NCBI RefSeq assembly: GCF_013213835.1
Contig: NZ_JABSSU010000001.1
Coordinates: 1 to 64,000 of the forward strand
DNA: 64,000 bases
Direction: 5' to 3'
DNA from: Winogradskyella sp.
GTDB lineage: Bacteria > Bacteroidota > Bacteroidia > Flavobacteriales > Flavobacteriaceae
Shown: one piece after another, positions 32,868 to 42,420 of the stretch
Numbering within the stretch: position 1 is the stretch's first letter
Layout: every line of letters starts with the position of its first letter
Program-made: the position numbers and the translations under genes
Notes under the pieces: generated by a model
Seen by the model: only the letters and a program-made list of their open reading frames with translations
Told to the model about the DNA's origin: nothing
The model's database searches: none

Positions 32868-33791
32868 ATGATGAAATATTTTTTTAGTCTGGTAGTAATT
32901 GCCATGTTATTGAGTTGCGGCTCAATTGAAAAAAATGTAAAAAATAGTATGGACTACCTTGCTTCAGATGAACTTGGAGGAAGAGCAACGGGTTCAGAAG
33001 GCATCGAGAAAGCTGCTATCTTTATTGAAGACTATTTCAAAAAGAATAATATCAAACCTTATTTTGAAAGTTATCGAGATTCTTTTAATCTGAATGATTT
33101 AGTCGGTTATAATATTGTTGGTGTAATTGAGGGTAATGATCCAGAGTTAAAAAATGAGTATATCATTTTAGGTGGGCATTATGATCATATTGGTCAAGGA
33201 AAGGAAGTTGCGGGTGATACAATTGCAAATGGTGCTAACGATGATGCTTCCGGTACTGTGGCAGCAATGGAGTTTGGGAGATATTTTGCAAGGTCTAAAT
33301 CTAACAAACGTAGTGTTCTTATCACTTTATATTCTGCTGAAGAAATGGGACTTAAAGGTTCAGAACATTTAGCCAAGCGTCTTAAGGCAGATGGGATTGA
33401 CGCCTATACAATGATTAATTTTGAAATGATAGGTGTACCCAGAGACACTGATCAAATAATGGCTTATATGAGTGGTTACAATCGCTCAAACTTTGCGACG
33501 ACCTTAAATAAATATGCTAATGAAAAGATTTTAGGCCTATTCCCAAAGGCGGAACAATTTAAATTGTTTTATAGGTCTGACAACTATCCATTTTATGAAG
33601 CATTTAAAATTCCAGCACATGCTATTTCTACATTCGATTTTACCAACTATGACTATTATCACCATGTAGATGATGAGGCAGATCAAATGGATTATGCACA
33701 CATGATTTCGTTCATTACTAAAATGATTCCTGCCCTAGAAGGCATGATGAATTCACCAATAAAAGAAGTTGTACTAACAGAAGATGAGTAA
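32868..33791 (+). CDS. M28-family zinc aminopeptidase, lipoprotein
   Basis: A 307-residue lipoprotein (lipobox VIAMLLSCGS, Cys about 17) with a peptidase M28 domain. Zinc ligands and catalytic residues are visible in order: ILGGHYDHIG (His, with Asp), ANGANDDASGTVAAME (bridging Asp), TLYSAEEMGLKGSEH (catalytic Glu and Glu ligand), INFEMIGVP (Asp/Glu position) and DYYHHVDDEADQMD (final His). It should trim N-terminal residues from peptides in the periplasm or on the outer membrane. The last 8 bp overlap the next gene, so the two are co-transcribed. Confidence 0.9.
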   Translation: MMKYFFSLVVIAMLLSCGSIEKNVKNSMDYLASDELGGRATGSEGIEKAAIFIEDYFKKNNIKPYFESYRDSFNLNDLVGYNIVGVIEGNDPELKNEYIILGGHYDHIGQGKEVAGDTIANGANDDASGTVAAMEFGRYFARSKSNKRSVLITLYSAEEMGLKGSEHLAKRLKADGIDAYTMINFEMIGVPRDTDQIMAYMSGYNRSNFATTLNKYANEKILGLFPKAEQFKLFYRSDNYPFYEAFKIPAHAISTFDFTNYDYYHHVDDEADQMDYAHMISFITKMIPALEGMMNSPIKEVVLTEDE

Positions 33792-34467
33792 AAATATCGT
33801 AATTACCGGAACAAGTAGAGGAATTGGCCTTGAGTTAGTGAAGCTTTTTGCAAATCAAGGACATAACGTATTGGCTTTATCCAGGAATTCTCAACCCGTA
33901 GAGAACTTAAAATTAGAAAGTGTGAAAACATTTCCTTTTGATTTAAGTAAACCGAAAGATTACAGTACTGTTATATCATTTATACAATCAAATTGGAAGC
34001 ATGTTGATATCTTGATAAATAACGCTGGCATGTTGTTAAATAAGCCCTTTATAGAAACCTCTATGGCAGATTTTGAAGCTGTTTACAGAACAAATGTGTT
34101 TGGTGTAGCAGAAATAACAAGAACCGTGCTACCATTTATGGATTCTAACGGACATGTCGTAACTATTAGTTCAATGGGTGGAGTCCAAGGAAGTATGAAA
34201 TTTCCTGGTTTATCGGCCTATAGTTCAAGTAAAGGTGCTGTCATTACAATAACGGAGCTACTTGCTGAAGAATATAAAGATTCAGGTCCTAGTTTTAATG
34301 TTTTAGCAATTGGTGCCGTACAGACCGAAATGTTAGAGGAAGCTTTTCCTGGATATCAAGCACCTTTAACAGCAGTTGAAATGGCGAAATATATTGTTGA
34401 CTTTTCCCATACGGGACATCAATACTATAACGGAAAGCTTTTACAGGTTTCTAATTCTACACCTTAA
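33784..34467 (+). CDS. Short-chain dehydrogenase/reductase
   Basis: A 227-residue SDR. The NAD(P)-binding motif TGTSRGIGLELV is at about 8-19, NNAG at about 79-82, and the catalytic Ser/Tyr/Lys set is in ISSMGGVQGSMKFPGLSAYSSSKGAV (about 139-164). Substrate cannot be told. The start overlaps the peptidase gene by 8 bp, and the HAD hydrolase gene begins 3 bp after its stop, so the three form an operon. Confidence 0.9.
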   Translation: MSKNIVITGTSRGIGLELVKLFANQGHNVLALSRNSQPVENLKLESVKTFPFDLSKPKDYSTVISFIQSNWKHVDILINNAGMLLNKPFIETSMADFEAVYRTNVFGVAEITRTVLPFMDSNGHVVTISSMGGVQGSMKFPGLSAYSSSKGAVITITELLAEEYKDSGPSFNVLAIGAVQTEMLEEAFPGYQAPLTAVEMAKYIVDFSHTGHQYYNGKLLQVSNSTP

Positions 34468-34470
34468 GTT

Positions 34471-35112
34471 ATGTCTAAATATAAAGCTGTAATTTTTGAT
34501 TGTGATGGTGTTCTCGTCGACAGTGAATTAATTGGGAATAGAGTTTTGGTGGATCTGGCGAATAGTTATGGTGCCAATATTGATATTGAATATGCTTTAA
34601 AGCATTTTAAAGGTAATGCCATGGATGTATGTGTTGAAAAGATTAAAACATTAGTAAAGGAGGAATTACCGAGTGATTTTATTAAGACATACAGAATACA
34701 ATCTTTTGAGGCATTTAGAAAGGAAATACAACCAGTTAAAGGTGTTGAAGAGGTATTAAAAGGGTTAACAATTCCTTTTTGCGTTGCTTCAAGCGGACCA
34801 GAAAATAAAATAAGATTAAACCTTAAATTAACTGGGTTATTACCATATTTTGAAGGGAAAATATTCAGTTGTTATAGATTAAAGAAATGGAAGCCAGAGC
34901 CTGATATTTTTCTTTTAGCAGCTAAAGCTTTAGGTGTAGCACCAGAGGAATGTTTGGTTATTGAAGATAGTGTTCTTGGTGTCCAAGCAGCAAACAGAGG
35001 TGGCTTTGATGTTTTTGGTTATACTGAATATGATCATAATAATGAATTACCCTCATTAGTTACAAAAAGTTTCAATGACATGAAGATGCTTCCAGATTTA
35101 ATGAATTTTTAG
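34471..35112 (+). CDS. HAD-superfamily hydrolase, beta-phosphoglucomutase-like
   Basis: A 213-residue HAD subfamily IA protein. Motif I is FDCDGVLVDSE (nucleophilic Asp about 10), motif II SSGP with its Ser, motif III KKWKPEPDIFLLAAKALG (Lys) and motif IV LVIEDSVLGVQAANRGG (two acids). The helical cap lies between motifs I and II (about 20-90). The family comprises sugar-phosphate phosphatases and phosphoglucomutases; the exact substrate is unknown. Confidence 0.9.
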   Translation: MSKYKAVIFDCDGVLVDSELIGNRVLVDLANSYGANIDIEYALKHFKGNAMDVCVEKIKTLVKEELPSDFIKTYRIQSFEAFRKEIQPVKGVEEVLKGLTIPFCVASSGPENKIRLNLKLTGLLPYFEGKIFSCYRLKKWKPEPDIFLLAAKALGVAPEECLVIEDSVLGVQAANRGGFDVFGYTEYDHNNELPSLVTKSFNDMKMLPDLMNF

Positions 35113-35121
35113 TCTAATTTT

Positions 35122-35129
35122 TATATTTG
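35122..35129 (+). promoter_or_regulatory. Promoter -7 element
   Basis: TATATTTG matches the Bacteroidetes -7 consensus and lies 15 bp before the start codon of the haloperoxidase fusion. No clear -33 element was found. Confidence 0.4.
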
Positions 35130-35144
35130 TTAAAACGATAAAAG

Positions 35145-38100
35145 ATGAGTAAAAAAATACCAGTTTTTTTTAATGATGTTCTTTCCGTAGTAATACTGTT
35201 GTTGATGACCTTAACAGTAAATTCTCAAACATTTGATAGTGTCGCTTCCACTGTTGGTTTAGGAGTTTTGGCGGAAAATAATGGAGTCGCTGTAGCAGAT
35301 TACGATGGTGACAATGATTTAGATATTTTTGTGGTGGCTAATGCAGTGGAAGATGCTACTGATGAAACAAGTTTCAGTAAATTATTTAGAAATAATAATG
35401 ACGGATCTTTTACTGATGTTACTGTGTCTGCAGGACTTGTGGATTTATTGACAAGTGAGGACGAATTACAAGGTACATTAGCCCAGCAAGGATACAAGTT
35501 TGGGGCTTCTTGGGGAGATATGAATAATGATGGCTTCCCTGATTTATTGCTTACACATTCCTATAAAGTTCAATTGTTTTTTAATTTAGGTAATGGCACA
35601 TTTGCAAATATCACTTCAATTTCAGGTTTGCCAGCTGAAAACGAGTGCATTAATACAGGTGCAACTTGGTTTGATTATGATAATGACGGATTTTTAGATA
35701 TCTATTTTAGTGATTGGAGCCGTTGTGAGACTAATACTTTATATAGAAATAATGGCAATAACTCATTCACAAATGTTACAGCATCAACAGGTCTTACAGA
35801 AGTTGAATCTCTATACAGTTATACCTCCTTTCCTTTTGATGTAAATAATGATGGTTGGATGGATATCATTGTTACTAACGATTTAGAAGATGCAAATTAT
35901 GTTTATATCAATCAATCGGGAACATCATTTATAGATTCTGCTCAGGTCTATGGTTTAGATAATATGATAGACGATATGGCAATTTCTATTTCTGATTTTG
36001 ATTTAGATAATGATTTTGACTTTTTCATTACTGGAATTGATGAAAATGCTTTATTAGAGAATAATGGTACAAATAATTTTGGTGAAAACTCAAGTGGTTA
36101 TGGTCTTAATGCAACAGGCTGGTCTTGGGGTTCGAGATTTTCTGATTTTGATTTAGATGGCGATGAGGATTTATTCATAGTCAATGGTTATGATTTTGAG
36201 GGTAGAGGACCTGAGCAAAATGTATATTACAGAAACCTGCATAGTCAAGGTCAACTTACTTTCCAGGATGCATCAGCCGAGTTGTCAGTAAATGAAAATA
36301 CGGAAAGTGTTGAGGTATTAGATTTTGATTATGATAATGATGGTGATGCTGATGTCATTATTACGAATGGAGATGGTCCAGTACTTTTTTATGAAAATAA
36401 GCTACTTAATTTTGACGATATAGCATCACCTTTAAATTGGTTTAAGGTAAAGCTACAAGGAACGGTATCGAACCGAGATGCAATTGGCACTACACTAACT
36501 TTAACAACCGCTAATGGCACACAAAAACGTTACTATACAGGGGTTGGGTTTCTTAGCCAAAGCCTTCAAGCTGTTCATTTTGGTTTAGACGACGCCACAA
36601 ACGTGAGTGTACTTGAGGTTAAATGGCCTTCTGGTATTGTTGAAACTTATAATAATATAGCATCAAATAATACAGTTCAGTTAATTGAAGGGTCAGGTAT
36701 AACAATTCTTAATATTCCACCAAGTCAAAAGATTTATGGTTGTACAGATCCAGTCTCTTGTAATTATAATCCTAATGCCACTTTAGAGGATGGTACTTGC
36801 TCATACTTACCTAGTCAAAGCATTGTAGGCAATACGAATTCTTCGTTTTTAAAAACAGAAACTTATAGCTATACTATTTCGGGTAATTCGACTGCAACTT
36901 GGCAAGTATCAGGGGGAGAAATATTAAGCGGGCAAGGCACAGATACCATAACTGTGAAATGGCATTTAGAAGCGAATGGATCGGTTTCAGTTGTTGAGAC
37001 AGACGATTTTTGCTCTAGTCAAAGTACGTCTGTTACCGTCAATTTAGGTGTAAGTGATTTACCGTCTAATGTTTCAATCGCTAGATTATGGAATGAAGCT
37101 TTGCTAGAAGCCATTAGAGATGATTTTGCTAGACCTACAGTTCATGCAAGAAATTTATTTCATACAAGTGTTGCTATGTATGATATTTGGGCTATTTATG
37201 ATAACGTTGCAAATCCTTATTTAATTGGCAATACTGTTGATGGTTTTTCAAGTAATCTGGAAGATTTCATTCCGAATGAAAATGTAGATACGTCATTAAG
37301 TAAGGCTATTAGCTATGCCATGTATAGATTATTAAGTCATCGTTTTCAAAATTCACCTGGACTTTCAGAATCTCAAGCCAGATTTGACTTGTTAATGGAG
37401 AGATTAGGTTATGAGACAAACAATACCTCATTACTATATGATAATGGCGATGCTGCGGCTTTTGGTAATTATGTTGCTCAAACCATTATAGATTTTGGTT
37501 TACAGGATGGTTCTAGAGAGGCCACAGGTTATGATAATGCCTATTACGAGCCTGTTAATTCTGCGTATGCATTAGATAGTAATAATAATCCACCAATAGA
37601 AGATCCGAATAGATGGCAACCTTTAGGTTTAGATACATTTATAGATCAAGGTGGTAATTTGGTTGATGGTAATGTTCCGCCATTTTTAAGTCCAGAGTGG
37701 GGAAATGTGACTGCATTTGCCTTAACTGATGCAGATAAAGTGACTTACCAAAGAGATGGTAATGATTATCATGTTTTTCATGATCCTTCAGATCCACCAT
37801 ATATTAGTTTAACTGAGGATAATGAAGATAGTGATAATTATAAATGGGGATTTACCATGGTTTCTGTATGGCAATCTCACCTTGACCCCACTGATGGTGT
37901 GATGTGGGATATCTCACCAAATTCTATTGGTAATGTAGACTTAAGCACATTTCCTACAAATTTTTCTGATTACCCAACTTTCTATGACTTTTTTAATGGA
38001 GGTTCAAATAGTATAGGCCATACTGTGAATCCTGTTACAGGAAATCCGTATGAAACTAATATGGTGCCAAGAGCAGATTATGCAAGAGTTTTGGCAGAGT

Positions 38101-39179
38101 TCTGGGCTGATGGTCCCGATTCTGAAACACCACCAGGACATTGGTTTACAATTTTAAATTATGTCAATGATCACCCTTCGTTTGAAAGGCGTTTTGAAGG
38201 TCAAGGTGAGATTTTAGATCCTCTAGAATGGGATGTAAAGGCTTACTTTATTCTTGGTGGAGGAATGCATGATGCCGCAATATCTGCATGGAGTGTCAAA
38301 GGTTGGTATGATTACATCAGACCAATTTCAGCAATTAGAGCCATGGCAGAAAAAGGTCAAAGCTCCGATAACACTTTACCTAATTATGACTTGGGCGGTA
38401 TACCATTAATTGATGGTTATGTTGAGGTTGTTCAACCTGGTGACCCTTTAGCTGGCTTTGTTGGTCAGAATGTAGGTAAAATAAAATTATATACTTGGCG
38501 AGGTCACGATTTTATTGATGATCCGGAGGTAGACCAAGCAGGTGTAGATTGGATTTTAGCAGAAGATTGGTATCCGTATCAAAGACCAACATTTGTAACT
38601 CCACCTTTTGCTGGTTATGTTTCTGGTCATTCCACGTATTCAAGAACGGCAGCAGAATTAATGACAATGATGACAGGAAGCGAATTTTTTCCGGGTGGAC
38701 TTGGTGAGTTTGTTGCAAAGGCCAATGAGTTTTTAGTTTTTGAAGAAGGTCCGTCTGTAGATGTTGTACTGCAATGGGCAACCTATAGAGACGCTTCAGA
38801 TCAAACTAGTTTAAGTAGAATTTGGGGTGGAATTCATCCGCCAGCAGATGATATTCCAGGACGCTTTATTGGACAAGAAGTGGCCGAAGATGTTTTCGAT
38901 TTTGCAGTACCTTATTTTAACAGTACTCTAAGTATGGATGAATTTGAAAGTAAAGTACAAATATTTCCTAATCCAACAACAAATAGAGAAATACATGTGA
39001 GCAATACTAATGGAACAGAAGTTATTGTTGTTTATGATATTAGCGGAAGAGAGATTAAGCTTTCTAGTGTAAATTATTTAAATTATATAACGACTCTTAA
39101 GTTTGGTGATTCTGCAGCAATTGGTCTTTATTTAGTTAAAGTTAACGACACTTCTCAAATAATTGTATTGAAAGATTAA
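35145..39179 (+). CDS. FG-GAP/ASPIC/vanadium haloperoxidase fusion with T9SS tail
   Basis: A 1,344-residue secreted protein. Order: signal peptide (1-28); seven or so FG-GAP/VCBS blades with Asp-rich loops such as DYDGDNDLDIF, DMNNDGFPDLL and DYDNDGFLDIY (about 45-410); an ASPIC/UnbV domain (NWFKVKLQGTVSNRDAIGTTL to VKWPSGIVETY, about 430-510); a Cys-containing segment GCTDPVSCNYNPNATLEDGTC (about 529-549); an Ig-like domain; a vanadium-dependent haloperoxidase/PAP2 domain (about 635-1260) with YVSGHSTYSRTAAE (about 1157-1170) and SRIWGGIHPPADDIPGR (about 1224-1240); and a type A T9SS sorting tail (VQIFPNPTTNREIHV to the end). It should be exported by T9SS to the surface. The halide and substrate are not predictable. 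Confidence 0.88.
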   Translation: MSKKIPVFFNDVLSVVILLLMTLTVNSQTFDSVASTVGLGVLAENNGVAVADYDGDNDLDIFVVANAVEDATDETSFSKLFRNNNDGSFTDVTVSAGLVDLLTSEDELQGTLAQQGYKFGASWGDMNNDGFPDLLLTHSYKVQLFFNLGNGTFANITSISGLPAENECINTGATWFDYDNDGFLDIYFSDWSRCETNTLYRNNGNNSFTNVTASTGLTEVESLYSYTSFPFDVNNDGWMDIIVTNDLEDANYVYINQSGTSFIDSAQVYGLDNMIDDMAISISDFDLDNDFDFFITGIDENALLENNGTNNFGENSSGYGLNATGWSWGSRFSDFDLDGDEDLFIVNGYDFEGRGPEQNVYYRNLHSQGQLTFQDASAELSVNENTESVEVLDFDYDNDGDADVIITNGDGPVLFYENKLLNFDDIASPLNWFKVKLQGTVSNRDAIGTTLTLTTANGTQKRYYTGVGFLSQSLQAVHFGLDDATNVSVLEVKWPSGIVETYNNIASNNTVQLIEGSGITILNIPPSQKIYGCTDPVSCNYNPNATLEDGTCSYLPSQSIVGNTNSSFLKTETYSYTISGNSTATWQVSGGEILSGQGTDTITVKWHLEANGSVSVVETDDFCSSQSTSVTVNLGVSDLPSNVSIARLWNEALLEAIRDDFARPTVHARNLFHTSVAMYDIWAIYDNVANPYLIGNTVDGFSSNLEDFIPNENVDTSLSKAISYAMYRLLSHRFQNSPGLSESQARFDLLMERLGYETNNTSLLYDNGDAAAFGNYVAQTIIDFGLQDGSREATGYDNAYYEPVNSAYALDSNNNPPIEDPNRWQPLGLDTFIDQGGNLVDGNVPPFLSPEWGNVTAFALTDADKVTYQRDGNDYHVFHDPSDPPYISLTEDNEDSDNYKWGFTMVSVWQSHLDPTDGVMWDISPNSIGNVDLSTFPTNFSDYPTFYDFFNGGSNSIGHTVNPVTGNPYETNMVPRADYARVLAEFWADGPDSETPPGHWFTILNYVNDHPSFERRFEGQGEILDPLEWDVKAYFILGGGMHDAAISAWSVKGWYDYIRPISAIRAMAEKGQSSDNTLPNYDLGGIPLIDGYVEVVQPGDPLAGFVGQNVGKIKLYTWRGHDFIDDPEVDQAGVDWILAEDWYPYQRPTFVTPPFAGYVSGHSTYSRTAAELMTMMTGSEFFPGGLGEFVAKANEFLVFEEGPSVDVVLQWATYRDASDQTSLSRIWGGIHPPADDIPGRFIGQEVAEDVFDFAVPYFNSTLSMDEFESKVQIFPNPTTNREIHVSNTNGTEVIVVYDISGREIKLSSVNYLNYITTLKFGDSAAIGLYLVKVNDTSQIIVLKD

Positions 39180-39796
39180 TGCCAGAAAGTATTTCAGATT
39201 TTATTCCTAAGAATGCAGCCTTTTTGGTCGAGAGTTTATTGTCAAAAGATAATTTAGTTGTTAAGGTTAAAAGTGAACGTAAAACAAAGCACGGTGATTA
39301 CAGGCAACTGCCTAATGGTTTGCATCAGATAACGGTTAATTCAAATCTAAATCAATACCGATTTTTAATTACACTAATACATGAGATAGCCCATTTTGAA
39401 GCGTTTCAAAAATATGGTCGCTTAATTAAGCCGCATGGTAAGGAATGGAAAATGACTTTTCAGCATTTGATGTTACCATTTTTAAGACCAGAGATTTTCC
39501 CTGTAGAGTTATTGCCACTTTTAGCGAGACACTTTAAAAACCCAAAAGCTACAAGCGATACAGATGAGCAACTTGCCTTAGCATTGAAGCAATTTGACGA
39601 AGACTTGGACAAAACTTATGTCTTTCAGTTATCTTCAGGACAAAAATTTAAACTTTATAATGGACGCGTTTTTATAAAAGGTGAAAAGCGCAGAAAACGC
39701 ATAGAATGTGTTGAGGTTAAAACAGGAAAGTTATATTTATTCAATCCAAATGCTGAGGTTGAGATTATAGAATCTGTAAGAAATTTTGTATCTTAA
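39179..39796 (+). CDS. SprT-like zinc metalloprotein
   Basis: A 205-residue protein with a SprT-like domain: ITLIHEIAHFEAFQKYGR (about 61-78) carries the HExxH zinc motif, and KPHGKEWKMTFQ (about 82-93) the third ligand region. The C-terminal part (about 150-205) is beta-rich. Bacterial SprT-like proteins are presumed proteases or DNA-protein-crosslink enzymes; function is inferred from family. Its ATG overlaps the stop codon of the haloperoxidase gene by one base. Confidence 0.85.
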   Translation: MPESISDFIPKNAAFLVESLLSKDNLVVKVKSERKTKHGDYRQLPNGLHQITVNSNLNQYRFLITLIHEIAHFEAFQKYGRLIKPHGKEWKMTFQHLMLPFLRPEIFPVELLPLLARHFKNPKATSDTDEQLALALKQFDEDLDKTYVFQLSSGQKFKLYNGRVFIKGEKRRKRIECVEVKTGKLYLFNPNAEVEIIESVRNFVS

Positions 39797-39846
39797 ATCT
39801 CTGTAATGATTAGCCCCAATGAATATTCAGAATAACAACACAATCA

Positions 39847-40929
39847 ATGAAAAATAATAACTATTATGCCATTCTAATGGCAGGTGGAGTAGGATCTAGG
39901 TTTTGGCCTGTGAGTACGCAGAATTTTCCAAAGCAATTTCATGATATGCTCGGTACTGGTGAAACGTTAATACAGAAGACTTTTAATCGTTTAGCGCAGT
40001 TTATTCCAGAAGAAAATATATTCATTCTTACTAATGAAAGATACAATGATTTGGTTTTTCAACAATTACCAAATGTAACAGAACGACAAGTTGTTCTAGA
40101 ACCAGCTATGCGTAATACTGCACCTTGCATATTATACGCATCTTTGAAAATCCAAAAAGAGAATAAGGATGCTGTAATGATTGTTGCTCCAAGTGATCAT
40201 TGGATTGAAGATGAAAACGCATTTTCTGAAAATGTTCAAACTGCCTTTAAATATTGTGAAACCAATGATGCCTTAATGACACTAGGTATTACACCAATAT
40301 TTCCAAATACTGGTTACGGCTATATAGAATATGATAAAGCCTCTACAAATGAAATTAAAACGGTTAATCAGTTTAGAGAGAAGCCCGATTATGAAACAGC
40401 AAAATCATTTTTAGATCAAGGTAATTTTCTTTGGAATGCTGGTATTTTTATGTGGAGTGTAAAGTCAGTTGTATCTGCATTTAAAAATAATCAACCAGAA
40501 TTATACAGTTTGTTTGAAAGTGGTTATAGTTCATACAATACCGAAAAAGAAGATACTTTTATAAAAGAGAATTATCCTAAGGCCGAAAACATATCTGTAG
40601 ATTATGCTTTAATGGAAAAAAGCAATAACGTATACGTAATACCAGCAACTTTCGATTGGAATGATCTTGGAACTTGGGGAAGTTTGTATGATAAATTAGA
40701 TAAGGATAGCAATGATAATGCTGTTGTTAATTCAAGAGTCTTGGCTGATGACGCTTCAGGAAATATGATTCGTTCAAAAAAAGATAAGATAGTTGTTGTT
40801 GATGGACTTAACGATTACATCATTGTTGATAAAGACGAAGTTTTGCTTATCTTTCCTAAGGCAAAAGAGCAAGATATCAAAAAAGTACTTCAAAACGTGA
40901 AAGCCAATTTTGGAGAGGAATATGGTTAA
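39847..40929 (+). CDS. manC: Mannose-1-phosphate guanylyltransferase
   Basis: A 360-residue nucleotidyltransferase. AILMAGGVGSRFWPVSTQNFPKQFHDM is the GTP-binding pyrophosphorylase signature (about 8-34); VLEPAMRNTAPCILYAS, MIVAPSDHWI, FREKPDYETAKSFLDQGNFLWNAGIFMW and TFDWNDLGTWGSLYD are family motifs. It makes GDP-mannose from mannose-1-phosphate and GTP for polysaccharide or glycan synthesis. The C-terminal isomerase domain of long ManC proteins is absent, so this is the single-function type. Confidence 0.93.
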   Translation: MKNNNYYAILMAGGVGSRFWPVSTQNFPKQFHDMLGTGETLIQKTFNRLAQFIPEENIFILTNERYNDLVFQQLPNVTERQVVLEPAMRNTAPCILYASLKIQKENKDAVMIVAPSDHWIEDENAFSENVQTAFKYCETNDALMTLGITPIFPNTGYGYIEYDKASTNEIKTVNQFREKPDYETAKSFLDQGNFLWNAGIFMWSVKSVVSAFKNNQPELYSLFESGYSSYNTEKEDTFIKENYPKAENISVDYALMEKSNNVYVIPATFDWNDLGTWGSLYDKLDKDSNDNAVVNSRVLADDASGNMIRSKKDKIVVVDGLNDYIIVDKDEVLLIFPKAKEQDIKKVLQNVKANFGEEYG

Positions 40930-40935
40930 TCAATA

Positions 40936-42420
40936 ATGGAAGAAAACAAAGACGAAAGTAAATTTAACTTCGAAGAAGAAGAACAAAAACAGAATAAGGA
41001 AAAGTTAGTAGAAGAGAAGAAGCAAGCTGTAAAACAAGATGCTAAAGGTCTCTTTTCAAGTATTTCCACTTTTTTAAGTGAGCTTCTAGATTTTAGAGAT
41101 GATACCGATAGAGAAGCTACTGTTGGAGCTATAAAGGCCGATATATCTTTTAAAGGTGCAACAGCTTGGATTTTGGTATGTTCTATTATGGTGGCATCTG
41201 TTGGGTTAAACGCCAACTCAACTGCTGTAGTGATTGGTGCCATGTTAATTTCACCATTAATGGGACCAATTCTAGGAATTGGAATGTCTATAGCCTTAAA
41301 TGACATTGACACCTTAAAAAAGTCGCTCATAAACTTAGCCACAATGATAGTGCTAAGTTTATTAACTGCCTTTTTATTCTTTTGGTTATTTCCATTAAGT
41401 GAAGATACTTCAGAATTACTTGGTCGTACTAGGCCAGATATTAGAGATGTACTTATAGCCTTTTTTGGTGGATTAGCACTGATAATTGCCAGAACAAAAA
41501 AGGGTACCATTGCTTCAGTAATTTTTGGGGTTGCGATTGCTACGGCCTTAATGCCTCCACTTTGTACAGCTGGTTACGGATTGGCAAAAGGCAATTGGGA
41601 ATACTTTGGTGGCGCTATGTATTTGTTTAGCATTAACACTATTTTCATTGCATTAGCTACATTTATAGTGTTGAAATTACTTAGGTTTCCAATGCTTAAA
41701 TATGCTAATTCAAGTAAAAGGAAATTTATTGCACGTGGCGCTTCATTGGTTGCTATTATAGTTATGATACCTGCTGTTTGGACTTTTGTTAAGGTACTAC
41801 AAGAAAGCAAATATGATAGGGATTATAAAAGTTATATAGAAAATGAAATCGATTCTAATCCAAACCTTTGGTTACAAAGAAAAAATTTAGATATCGACAA
41901 TAAGAGAATTAGCTTGTTTTTTAATGGTGATGTTAGCGATGAAATGATTTCAGACCTTCAAAACGAAAAAAATAATTACGAAAGTTTAAATGGTTTTGAA
42001 ATTGTAATTAATGCCAACAAATCGAGAAATGCCGACCGATTAAACGAATCACTAGATCGCGCTTTTGCGGAGTTAGATAAAAAAGATATTATCATTGAAG
42101 GCTTAGAAAGCCAAATAAAAGAACTTGAAGAAACAATTTCTGGTTTAAATCAGCAGTTAGAAGCTAATAACTCATCAAATGATGTAGGCTTTTCAACTTT
42201 AGCAAAAGATGCCAAAATAAAGTTTAATGATTTAGAATACTTTGGGTATGCTAAAATGTTAGAATCTCAGAACTTTACTAAAGTAGATACAATTACAGTG
42301 GTGAGTGTTAAATGGAATAATGCATTAAATGATAGTATAATTAATACCAGAGAAAAGGACTTATTAACTTGGTTAAAAACAGAGTTAAAGACTGAAAAGT
42401 TAAGGGTGAAACGAAATTAA
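40936..42420 (+). CDS. DUF389 membrane protein
   Basis: A 494-residue membrane protein. An acidic, Lys/Glu-rich N terminus (1-35) is followed by the DUF389 region: NANSTAVVIGAMLISPLMGPILGIGMSIAL (about 94-123) and further hydrophobic segments to about residue 290, including VIFGVAIATALMPPLCTAGYGLAKGN. The C-terminal part (about 300-494) is soluble with a coiled-coil segment around 380-415. The family is of unknown function, probably a transporter-like protein. It starts 6 bp after manC and is convergent with the ABC genes (adjacent stops). Confidence 0.88.
   Translation: MEENKDESKFNFEEEEQKQNKEKLVEEKKQAVKQDAKGLFSSISTFLSELLDFRDDTDREATVGAIKADISFKGATAWILVCSIMVASVGLNANSTAVVIGAMLISPLMGPILGIGMSIALNDIDTLKKSLINLATMIVLSLLTAFLFFWLFPLSEDTSELLGRTRPDIRDVLIAFFGGLALIIARTKKGTIASVIFGVAIATALMPPLCTAGYGLAKGNWEYFGGAMYLFSINTIFIALATFIVLKLLRFPMLKYANSSKRKFIARGASLVAIIVMIPAVWTFVKVLQESKYDRDYKSYIENEIDSNPNLWLQRKNLDIDNKRISLFFNGDVSDEMISDLQNEKNNYESLNGFEIVINANKSRNADRLNESLDRAFAELDKKDIIIEGLESQIKELEETISGLNQQLEANNSSNDVGFSTLAKDAKIKFNDLEYFGYAKMLESQNFTKVDTITVVSVKWNNALNDSIINTREKDLLTWLKTELKTEKLRVKRN

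Noticed and set aside
40926..41510. Minus-strand open frame of 194 codons opposite the DUF389 gene
   Set aside because: Fully covered by a well-supported plus-strand gene; composition is that of a reflected membrane protein.
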